The notes under the pieces were generated by a model that was given only the letters and a program-made list of their open reading frames with translations, made no database searches and was not told the origin of the DNA. Made by a program: the position numbers and the translations under genes. Source: Anseranas semipalmata (Eukaryota; Chordata; Aves; Anseriformes; Anseranatidae). Taken from it: a stretch of 64,000 nt of DNA. Position 1 is the first letter of the stretch. Each line of letters starts with the position of its first letter. Positions 44,000 to 56,000 of this stretch are shown here, in pieces. Location: the NCBI GenBank assembly GCA_013399115.1, contig VXAA01001087.1, forward strand, positions 119,819-183,818, written 5' to 3'.

Positions 44000-46900
44000 T
44001 ACAAAAAAAGTTTATTGCAAACTACTACAATAATTTATTGAAGCAAACTGCATGCGAGTGAAGGAGAGACGCTGAGGGGAGGAGCTGTAGGAGGGCTGTG
44101 TCAGTTTTAGGGTTTCAAACGCGAGTGGGAGGAGAGTTACACCAGTCTCTCCTGCACCGGGGTTTCACAGGCTGTGGTTAGAGGACAGACAGGCAACCCG
44201 CCGAGACCAGAAAAAGAAAAAGGGAAGCTATGAGGGGGAGCATGGGAGGACAAGGCAGGGATCAGAGGTGTCCAGGCCAGAAGTGATGTGGGAGGCTAAC
44301 GAGCTGCTAGATCCTGCATCCCACAACCACAGCTGACGACAAATGCATTGCTCTCCTCAGGGCAGTACGGGCTGATGCAGGATAAGGCAGCCTCCCAGTC
44401 AGGCACCAAGCATTGCTGCACCAGAGGTGAGCAAGCTCTTGACCCAAAAGCATTTTAGTGTCATTCTCAGAGAACAAAACCCAAAGCTCTCCATTTAGTT
44501 TAGTGTTCTGTGCAAGGCTCTGCCCACGGGGGCAGTGGCAGGGCATGAAAAGCAGCAGAGTGGTCTGCAGCAAGCACAGGGGCAAGGTGGCCAATCCATA
44601 CCACACTGGCACATCTGCTACCGGCAGCCAAATCCAAGCCAGGAAGATCCACACCACTCAGTGCAAGTTGGCTGGCCCCTCCACGTTTCCCTGGAAAGAC
44701 GACCAGCACTGCTGGTGGGGGAAACCATCAGGGTTGGGTCTGAACCTCTCTCTTCGTGCTGTGTGGTGCCTCTTTAGTTAGGAAGGTGAGGGCTGACTAA
44801 CTGGCTACAGGAAAGCTTCCCATTGGAAGTCACAGTAATTTGATCCAAGCAAGAAGGCGTATCATCCCAACTAAAGAAACTGGTTTGTTTAGTTTACCAC
44901 CACACCTGACGTACTCTGTCCCAGGGACTCCCGTTCAGGTGCGCTGTAGCCCTCATGCTCATCTCCAGGAGAGGCTCACATGCACAGGAGGCATGGTAAA
45001 GGAACAGGGATGCCCACACCCAGAGCACGAGACACCAGGGCTGCAAACTGTTCAACCAAAAACCGCCCCAACACCAGAAGTGTTTTGACTTGTTCCAACA
45101 CAGACTTCAATGTCAGTGGGGAAGGGAAAGGGGAAATCGGGACAAATGGCCCAATAAAAGCTGTCAGGCTTGGGCCGCAGCTGGATTTCCAGGAAGCACA
45201 GGGGACAGAGTGGGTGTTTAGAGTCAGTTTCCTGTAAAAAGTTTCCGATTGAATTCCATGTTTTATTGTGGTTCTCCAGACCCCAAATACCTGATTTTGC
45301 TGCTGTGTTACAGACCAATTTTGCTGACCTTGTGCTTGGACAAAACACTACAACTCTGTTCCAAGCACATAAATCCAACTGGAAAAAAAAAATTCAAACA
45401 AAAAGCCTAGGTTATTTTTCACCTCCCAAACTTCCAAAAACACTAAGAATTCAAGGCCACTGAGTCTCCACACACAATTTCAGATAACAGAGCAAAAAGA
45501 TCTGAGTCTAATACCAGGCATGTCGTATCCTATGTAAACTTTTCCAAGGGCTCAGAGCTGTCCTAACTATACCAGCAAGTAATACTCAAACTACCATGCT
45601 TCACAGAAAGCAGGGGCGTCTGTGCACAAGTGAGGAGCTTTGAGAACACAGCTGCACAACACTCCCCAAAACAGGGACTGGGAACAAGCTGACAGTCCCT
45701 TACTCCCACATCAGTCTATTGCCTTTGATAAACAAGCCTGAGACAACCACACCCAGTCTCTGCTTCTGTATCTTTGTCTAGACCCGGAAAGGAGAGGCAG
45801 AGGTGGATGAGGAGCACAACATCCCCCACCAGCAAGCAGCTCACAATGGTCCTAAGTCACAAAAACAAGTTCCTGGCTAATGATGTTCTTCCCTGTGAGG
45901 CTAGCGAGTAAGAGGCGGCAAAACCAGCATTTAATACAAGGAGCTGAGCCGATCTGGGAGGGAGAGAGGGAGGGAGACAACAGCCAGCTGTTCCATCACT
46001 CACCTCATCCTCTTGCTAAAACGCTGCTGCAAAGACTCCCACTGCAAAGAGGCTCTTCTCCAGGGGCTCTCCCTCTACTCTGGAAAAGCTGCGAGAGAAA
46101 TCTGACTCCAGAATACCACCTTCACCTCAGCTCTCCCAGCTGCTGTTACAAGAGCAAGATGTGCTCCCTACAACTCTCTAGTGTGAAGGAGCCTACTGGG
46201 AAATTGCCCAAACCCCTTCCACCCCCACCCACCAAGAACATAACTAAAAAATACCGACCCTTTTATCAATAAATAAGGAATCTTGTTACCACAACACAAA
46301 AACGAAACATGTTCAAAGTGCAAATTACTGTCGTCAAACTGGGATGCTCCTCCTTGCCTCTCCCACGCAGGGCTCCCGTAGCCCCCGGGCCTCTCCAGGC
46401 AAACATCACAAAAGCGAGCCAGGGCGTTCCCTCAACTTCCTGCCAGAGACGGAGCAGAAGAGCGCGGTGAGGATAGGGACATATGCTCCTTCACAGCTCA
46501 CCCTGCTGAGGGGACCTAAAGTGCCGAGCCAAACTCCCAGCCCCAGGAGGAAGAATGAGACTGCAAGGACCAGAGTGCAGCGATGCATAGAAGTTGGGAC
46601 CATGGGGCAAAAGGGAGTCCTAAGAAACTTGTCCAGAGCACACCAAATACTTTCTAGTTTGCAAGTGGGGCCACGTCAAGGAGCCAGAAATGCATCTGCT
46701 TTGGGGCAGATTGAAGGGTTTCACCCATTCCCCCTCCCTTGGAGAAATCCGTCATTCAGTCCAACTTGCTCCAGTAACGGCAGCGTGTGCCCCTTTTCTA
46801 CAAAGGAGCAGTGACAGACAGAAGTAGTTGGGAGAAAGAGGATGTGTTGTGATCCACGCTGGAGGGGAGCAGACCCTTCAGTTATTTACTAGTATTTTAA

Positions 46901-47000
46901 GTTTTCTTTAACTTTTCTCTTTCAATATGCGTCTCCATTTTTTTTTTTCCGTTTAAATACAGAGTCCAAACTGTCCCAGCACCCATGTGCTCCCCGCCCA
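44000..47000 (-). other. ZFP91: ZFP91 3' untranslated region (probable)
   Basis: Non-coding sequence from the ZFP91 stop to the tandem poly(A) signals. A shorter transcript is possible through an AATAAA at about 46266-46271. The frames present are short and overlap on both strands. Confidence 0.5.
44011..44039 (-). terminator. ZFP91: ZFP91 tandem poly(A) signals
   Basis: Two AATAAA hexamers on the minus strand at 44034-44039 and 44011-44016, followed by a T-rich stretch (about 43971-44010). This is a good vertebrate cleavage region and implies a ZFP91 3'UTR of about 3 kb. Confidence 0.6.
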
Positions 47001-50000
47001 CTAGGGTCCAGTGGAGTCTGAATCTTCAATGAGCACCTCTGTGGTAGCTCCCAGGATCTCTGTGTTCATGACAAGCCCTTCTGGGTTTGTACTGCTGCCA
47101 CTGCCCACAAAGAGCTTGCCGTCAGCCACCAGGCTCACACGTTCTGCCCCGCCGCAATACGTCTTCGGCATCCCATCAGGGTTCAGCAGCAGGCAATCCG
47201 CTGGGGCAGCGCTTCCCAGGGGGTCGGGAAGAAGGGGGAGGCCCTGGCCATCAGTGGGTGGCGCAATGGCCTCGGGATTAGTGCCCAGGATGTCAGTGCT
47301 GGTGATCAGGGCACCTGCATTGGCAGCCAGTGCTTCAGCAATAAGCACTTCTGGATGGCTCTTGGCTTTATGGGCCACAACACTGTCCTTCTTTTCAAAT
47401 TTCTTGCCACAAATGTTGCAGGAGAACTGGTAGAAGGAGTCCGCATCATGTTTCTTCATGTGCCAGTTCAGGGAAGCCTTCTGCCGGCAGGTGAATCCAC
47501 AGATCTCACACCTGGAGAAGGGGAGAAGGGGGAGGTCACAACAAAGGGACATCGGCACACGTTTGTGGAGACAGCAGAAGCAAAGAGGCAGCCCAGGAAA
47601 ACAGCAGGGGCTCATTCAAATGGGATGTCACCATGGCACCAGCTCTTCCAGTTATATTTACAGGGTGCTTACTGATGCTCCTCAGGTCTCTATTGAGACA
47701 CTGCCTCAAGGAACAGGAGACAAGTAGCAGTTCAAACACTCCTACAGGTGTGTGTTTAAAGAGAGCTGGGACTCCAGGAACAGGTTCCAGCCCTGACTTC
47801 AGAGCTGCCCCTGCTCTCGGTGCAGTCCCAGAGCAGGTGTATCCATGGGTCACTCAGGAGGGCAAGAGACAGGCAGAGGTACTCACTGCAAGGGCTTCTC
47901 GCCTGTATGGATCATTCGGTGCACCGCCAAGTTATGAGAACTCTTAAACGCCCGGGCACAGTACTCACAGATGTAATCCCTTTGATCTGAAAAGCAATGC
48001 CAGTCAGAGCATTACTCTCCTGCAGACCTGCTCCCTCTCCCTGCTCTCACATGTTGTAGGTAAAGCTGCCCAAGAAGCAGCAGAACTAGAAGTGCTGGGA
48101 GGCCAGCAGACAGCAAAGGAGGACATGTCCCACAAGATACCACAGAAGCTGATCTGGAGAGTTAAGGCATGATTAAGACTCTCCTAAGAGCTAATTATCC
48201 ATTCTGACCAATGCTGAAGGGTAGCAAGTTAGGATAAAGCTTGGCTTGTTTTATTCCTCTACAGAACCCCTGAATGATACTTGCCAGGGGGTGAATTAAG
48301 AACTCTTTTCCTTTCATTTCCTTAAAAGATGGTAATTCAGAAGGGAATAATACCCTGCCACTGCTGCAAATCTGTACCATCTGCCTTAGCTTCACTCTCC
48401 CCATAAGTCCTGGAGGTATGTCATCCCCCAGCCCATTGAGGAGTTTGGATCTGTTTCCCACCTCCCCATACCTGTGTGGTGTTTGGCATGCCGCAGGAGC
48501 TGCTTCTGGAGTCGGAAGAGCCGACCGCAGGAGGGATGGGGACACACGTATTTTTTCTTCAGCAAGTGCTGGTACTTTATGTGATGCTAACAAAGAAAGT
48601 GAAAGGTAAGTTCTCTCTTTACATGGCTAAGACAATGGCTGAGGCATTCTGATCCCAGATGGCCCCCCCTCAGCAGACCACCAAATTCCAGTCACTAACA
48701 AGACACCATTATACCATAAATACACAGAGAAGAAAGCCAAATGAACGTGGACATCTAGCAACAGGACAGATACAGAGACACATGGCCACAACTGGCCATG
48801 ATTAATTACGACTACCAAAAAGGCAGTGTTGAAAAGGAGCGTTTCTGTGCCAGTGAAAGGGCCTGATGCAAATGGCACATGCCTTTCAAGAAGTGGAAAA
48901 TCTCATCCTACCTGCAGGTAACGCGGATGAGCCAAGACTGTGCCACAGCCTTCCATCTCACAGCGGACATACTGTATCGGAGGCTTCTTCCTAAGAGGTC
49001 AGTGAGAAAACGAGCAGCGTGGTTAACAGACGCATCTGAAGGGAGGGCAGCAGTAAGATAAATGAATGTGAGTGCAGCTCAGCAATGCGAGAGCAAGGGA
49101 TCACTGCTCCAGTATTCCTGTTTGGGCTATGCTGATAGAGATTCTGGCCAAGAGTCCACTCTCCTCCTAACACTACTTGAGGGCTCTCACCAGAACCAAG
49201 AAAACCCCAGATGCGAAGCTCCCCAAAACTTTACCCCCATGCACTGCCAAGGTAGGGATCAACTCAAATGCAGAAAAAACGGCTGGGAAGAAATCAAACC
49301 CAACATCCACAGGGAGAAAGGGGAAGGAAAGCAGGGAAGTCAACACATGCCACTATTTTTCTTCCTTCCTTTAAGGCAGATTTCTGTACTGTGTGAGAGG
49401 GATGCCTTTGGGACTATTAACATCTCTGTGTAGGACCCAAAGGAAGCAAGTCTTCAGAACAGAACTGAGTAGAGAGGATCACTTACCTTCTCTTGGGCAA
49501 CCTTGGGCTCTTGTCATCCTTTCTTCTCCTTCCCCTCCTATAGTAGAGTTACAGAGAGTATTGAAAGAAGCTTCTTTACATCTGTACTTGGCAGGTTTTC
49601 AGCAGTGTGCTATGATACTACAGAACTCTTCTACAATTTTCGGTTGAAAAATAACACTGCACCCAGCAACTCCAAATTAAACAGACACCTGCTCTGAATC
49701 AAAATACCTGAAGAGTTTCAAAGGAAACACTCATGTAATAGACAGGCAAGTTCCCTAAGGAAAGCAAGTAACCAGGCCTCCACGTGAATTGTCCCAGCAT
49801 TTTGCAGAACTCCTGCATCATGCAGGAGACCAGTCCCCATGAAACAGTGATCCCCACATTTTCCATACCTGGGTCACACTTTTTTTTTCTGCATGACATT
49901 TGGTGGCATGTGGCAGATCTCAAATCACTCTGCTGCTCCCAATATAGTCAAGCAAGCTGTGGCTGCAAGACTAGGGCTAGCCCAGCAGGCTGTGGTTACA

Positions 50001-53000
50001 AATTACCAAAGTCTTCTGCCATAAAAGAGTGAGGAACAGCTATTTTAAAAACCCTCTACCAAGCATCACATGCTTCCCATTTTTCTTTTAAACCTGCAAC
50101 TGTTCAAACAATTTGCAGCCCTTGATTAAATTCAGAACTTTCAGCCTGCACATAAGCACACGAGATTCTGCTCTTGTAAGTTCCTGCTGCAGACAGTTAG
50201 CAAGTTATTGCCTCTAACTGCAAGCTCTAGAAAAATCAATCAAGAGCAAGTTTGATGCAGATTCAGAGGAAGGTAATGTTCTTGAGAAATAAATGCTTCA
50301 TGTGGTTTGCTCTCACAAGCCCTCCCATTTCCTAATGCATTTTTTATAAACATATAATTTTGCCAACACAGTCCAGAATTGATGGTGCCCTCTATCTTCC
50401 TCTGCTCTGTTGGGTAACATTTCACACCACATGAAAAACATCAGTCTGCGTGGCTAGGAAGAACGGGATTGATAATCTAGAGGCTATTTTTCAGTCCTCT
50501 GAATTAACTATAGCAGCTTACACACCTGTCAAGACAAAAAAAAAAAAAAAAAACTATGCTCTGAGCAGACCTGCATTTACATGTAAAATGCACCCTCCCA
50601 AGCAATAGCTCTGCCCAGAACAGTGTGCCTGCTTGATCACACTGCTGCACCAAGACACTTACAGCAGATTGATGAAGTCTTTTCTAGACTGTACTAAGAC
50701 ATTCTTTATTGATAGTGAGACCATGCCAGTAAACAAGCTGAACAGGCACTCAGCATTCAAGCCAAGCCTTCAGAAGCAGCACAGGTTTTCTTATGTGCAA
50801 AAGAAGCGTCTGATCCAAACAACACAACCGCAAGTCTCAGAAAGCCACCTTTTGCAGAGGAAAACCTTCTCAAAAATACTAACATCCTTACTTCTCTCCA
50901 ACATAAATCAGTCCTGCTATAGCTTAGAAATAGCACGGGAAATTAAAACAAAGGTGTTCAAAAGGCCCGCGCCACGGGGCCAGCAGAGGGAGCCACATTT
51001 GTTCCCATTTCTCATAGAGGAGATCAAGTACAAAAACTGTTTTCTCCACCCTACCCCAAAGAATGATTTTGACCCCAACACAAATCCAATCTACCTCAGC
51101 TGCCAGAAGGCAAGCTTCAGTGTTGAGTTCAAGTGACAGCACACCCAGAGATTTTGAGGCTCCCCTCAAAGTACCAGTGACCAACCAAGCAATAAGTTTG
51201 TTCTCTTTATTTCTCCAAAAGGAAGGAGAACCCAGCTGTTTTTCCCGAGCTCCGTTATGTTAGTCCCAAACGTACTAAGATGACACTTCCCACATGATGT
51301 GTACAAAGTACTTTCCCATCTGCCTCTACGCACACAACAGAAGAGATCTGGTCTTCCCAGACTGGCTTTCTAACACAGTCTAACACACTTAAGTCTAACA
51401 CACTTCAGACATCACAGCTGAAGCCTATTTTTTAAAAACTCTCTGAAGTATTTCACAGGGTGTGGCCATATCCAGGTAGGCTGACTAAAGCACAGTATGC
51501 AAAAAACTTCACCTAAACTAAATGAAAACATCGACTCTTATTTTTCCTTGCCAAACACTGGCAAGACACTAGGAAGCAGTACTTCTATCAGAATAAGAGG
51601 TTCTGCCCTATTATCTTTCAGGCCCAGAGGGGAAAACAACAACAAAAACACTGTTGTACACTAGCAAGAGTGCAAAATATACAATACACACTGGTACATA
51701 TAATTGCAGAATTTTACTCACTTCCTTGGTGGTTCTTCATCTTCCTGAAACTCCTTCTCTTCTTTTACCTCTACTTTAATCTCTTTCTGTTTCTCCTTTT
51801 CCTCTTTTCCCTTGCCAGCTTTTCTCCTTTGCTTTGGGGCTTCCCTACAAAGACACAAACACAATGTATTACTCCAACGTTAAGTGGCTGCCTGCATCTA
51901 TTCAAAGATACCCTCATGCCTCTCTCCTCTTAGCCTCCTTTAAACACCTCTGGCTTGCTGTGCCTGGTTCTTCAACATGTTCGCACCAAGGGCTTCTCTC
52001 CTTCCATATTCTGAGGGCTTCTCTCCTTCCATACTCTTAAAAAGAACTGTCTACTCCTAAAAAGAACTAAACAAAGACTTAAGCAAAAACTGGATAGGAG
52101 TTCAAGATTTAATCAAATCCCATTTCTGTTTAGAAGTGGGATCAAGGATTAAGGAAGAACCTTACAGACAACAGGGCTCTAAAAGCTTTAGACCGCTAGA
52201 GAAAAATGGTCCCGATAGCTGTAGGCAATAGGGAAAACGTGTTCAATGGGAGCCGTGCCACCCTAGCAACTAGCACAAGTTCTCTGGGTCACATTAAGCT
52301 AGTTCAACTAAGATGTCACAATCGTTTTTGGTCTACAAACACCGTAAGTATGTAATCTAATATACTTTTCTAGATGGGGCTTGTAGGTTTCATCTCTTGG
52401 ATCATCTTTGAAGGGAACTTCTTCCTCACTGACAAGGATCTCCTCCTCGTCATCACTGCTGGAAGAAAAGGAGAACAGAGGAGCTTAGCAGCAACAGCTT
52501 AAGCACTACTCCAAGAATATTCATGCACCACCCCATAGGATGGGAATTACACTATTACACAGCACTTTCTCATCCCGTGTGACCGAGGAAAGCTAACAGC
52601 TTGCACTAAGGAGCATGACGACAGCCAAAGCAGACAGGCTAGGCAAAGCAGTCTCCTCTTGTGAGCCCACCCAATTACAGCATCTGCTGCAGAAGGAATA
52701 AAGCTACTAGGTGAAATGCCCACCCGGACCAAATCTGTTTCTCCGCAACATCTCCTGACACCTGCAGTCCATCAGCAATCCAAACCAAAAATGTAAAGGT
52801 TCAGGACTGAATGAGAACACCACTACTATCCTTCCCACAGACCCTGTCACAAGGACTAGAAAAACTTGGGCTCATATTTTCCCTTCTTGACACTAAATAT
52901 GAAGAAATACCACAAAGTAAGAGTTTCCTACCTGAGCCCAGCTGGAGACTGATGCTCTTCTGTGACCTCTGAAAGGAAAAGTCACCATTAAGTTTCAATC

Positions 53001-56000
53001 TACATTCACTGCAGTGAGTTCATATGTCTCAAGATACCTCCACCAACATTCAGTGCCAACAGTACTGGTGGCAGAAGGTACTCATGACACAGCAGCACCA
53101 TGCCCGTACCAGCCACAGTCAGCATAAAGCTCAAGAAATTACACCCACATGCAGCTCCCTTCAGAGGTTCCCAAGATCTAACTATCTTCAGGCACTTCCA
53201 TGCCAGGGCTTCCCACATACCATATTCAAGCTGGTCTGTGTTTGGTTCTGACTTGCAGACGAGCTGCAGGGAGCCAGTCTTGGATCTGGAGGCACGCGAG
53301 TTCTCAGTTTCACGCTGACGGGCTGCAGCAGCTGACCTGCTACTGCGCCAGCTTCTGCTAGGCCGGGCTGTGTTAACAGTGGAGCCATGGCTGAGGATGC
53401 TGGAAACCTCCTCCTCTTCCCTCTCTTCTTTGGGATCTGAAACACCCATTGCAATCTCATTATTACTAATAATAAGCATAAATGCCACCATTAATTCACA
53501 CCGCTCTTGTATGATGTTGAACAGTGTAACTTCCCCCATCTGCTCTTCGGAGCGAAACCACCGCCTATTACGGATTTGGAGAATAGCTCTGCCAAGCCAG
53601 ACAGGACACACCCCTGGGCCTTCCCTCAGCAAGGCTTCATGTAGAAGTCTCGCCACATTCCCTACTGCCTCTGAGTAAAGAGGCAAATATTTTAAAATAG
53701 CTTACATTTGCCTCTGATAAAAGCTTATAAGATGATTACTTGCTGGTTCTGATCTCCCCTAAGCACTACAAGACAGACATTCATAAACCTCAGCAACTGT
53801 TTAATGAAAGACTAGTTTCAAAATTGCTCCGTATTAGAAGCTGTGTTTGGAGAATCCCCCAAACACATATTTATTCTGAAATGTACACCTGGTAATAATC
53901 CTGAAGAATCTGAGCTGGATGTTTCTGGTCTCATGCTAGAGCAACAAGCATCACAAGTACCGTTAGCCTGAGGTCTCTGCACTCATTTATAGCTTCCACA
54001 GGTGGTTTCTTTTAGTCTGATAGCTGACCTGTAGATATGTTTTGGCAAGATAACAGAACTGGCTAAAATGTATATGCGAGCAAGTTCATCCCTTTAAAAA
54101 TTACAATTTCCAAGTACAGTTTATCTGATCTCACTTTCCGGTGGTTTCTGGAACATCAGGCCTTAATGAACTCAAATGCTTTTTGATATTTCACAAATGA
54201 TGCGCTAAAGAAATCAATTCCAAGTAGCTGGCTAGGCTCAGTACTCCAGGTTTATCACTGCATTAGCACATAAAGCCACGTGCAGTGAGGCACAGGGCCT
54301 GTGCTCTAGACTCAGCTCTGACCCACTCCTTTTTACTTAAATCCATTTATACAGCTGTCTGGTTTCAGGTGGGATTCCGTTGCCTAAGCACCAGCCAGCA
54401 GTACCACTGATGCTCAGGAACTTATCAAGCACCTGCTTGCAAACTCAGCGCACAGTCCTCTAAGGACTGGCTGGGGAGTGGCTCTGCTGCACGGGCAGTC
54501 CTACTGAAGAGTAAATCACACATCAAGAGCCAGGAGCATGCCCTGGCAGCAAGGGAGACCAGCAGCATCCGGCAATGCATTCACAGGAGTAGTCAGGACG
54601 CAGAGGGATGTTGTTAATCCCCTCTACTCAGCACTCATTAGACCAGATTTGGATTGCCCCTCCCAGATGTGGACTCCCAAAGCAAGGTTATCAACACGCT
54701 TTAGCAAGTCTGGAAGGGACCACTGCACAACCCTAAGAAGCTGAGGGGAACATGCTTCTTCAGCCTGAAGAACAGAAAACCTCAGGGGGACCCAACAACA
54801 GCCTTACAACATATATGCAGGTCCTCAAGAAGCCAAAAACAGGTTCCTTGAAGTGCTCAGCAGGGAGATGAAGGACTGTGGTCATAAGCTGAAACAGGTA
54901 GGTTTGTCAGGATACGTGAAAAGCAGTTTTCCCCAAAAGGATGGTCAGGCACTGGAAGAGGGGCCTGGAAACAAGGCTGTGTAACCTCCATCCTTGGAGG
55001 TCTTCAAGACCTGAATGGAGAAAGCCCTGAGCAACAAGATGTGAACTCCATGCTGACCCCAGGACCAGAGACCTCCTGGAGTCCCCTCCCACCTAAATTC
55101 TTCTCTAATTTTGCATCAAACCTTTTGAATTGAACTGCTAGCATGTTGTTTTGGTCCCTCATTCTCCAAGACCTCATTAACTGCGTTGGAATAATCAACC
55201 TTTGATTGAAAAATCTGACTGGAACATAGCATATGAGGCCTCACAAGATCACTGTAAAACAGCAACCAAGTCTGATGTCCTACAGGTATAGAGCCAACTT
55301 CATCATCACAGCATGAATTACGCCTTTTTTTTTTTTTCCTGGCTTCCTGGTTGTATGGATCTCATAAAGCAGGCCTAGTTCATGTTGGTTTTAATCCTAA
55401 TCGTGAACATCTCAGTTTTTTGAATTGTAAATTGAATTCAAAGACACTTTGAAACCATTCTTTTCCCATCAAGCACTACCATTCTACCAGTGTTAACGCA
55501 CACTGCTGCTCTTGAAAAGATATTTATTCCTTTGGAAGATCATGCATTCAGTGATTTCTTGGTAAGAGCTAATATTTTATAGATTATACTTACAGACATG
55601 AAACAGACCTCCTTCAGAATACATTTCTACAAAGTATACCTGAGGCACCACTCACCAAGCAATTTTGCTTCATTTCTCTGAAGTGAAGGCGTTTAATAAG
55701 CCTTACCCCATGACCTCTCGTTTTCACTTTTACCCTTTTACCTCTACTTCAGCACTGTCTAGAAGATTTTTTTTTTCATGCTGTGAATACTTATGTACCT
55801 CCAATAAAACACAGTTATGAGAAGCATCAAATGCTTACTTTGCACTAGAACTTGTAAGGTAGTACACAGCTATTTGTTTAAAATTCTTGTAATTCTAGAT
55901 CCTCCCTACAGTGGGCACAGCTCCCTTGTGGCAAGGGTCAGATTCGCCAAGAAATGTATCTGCGAAGTACGCAGCTGGAATCAGCGCACTCACCAAGGCT

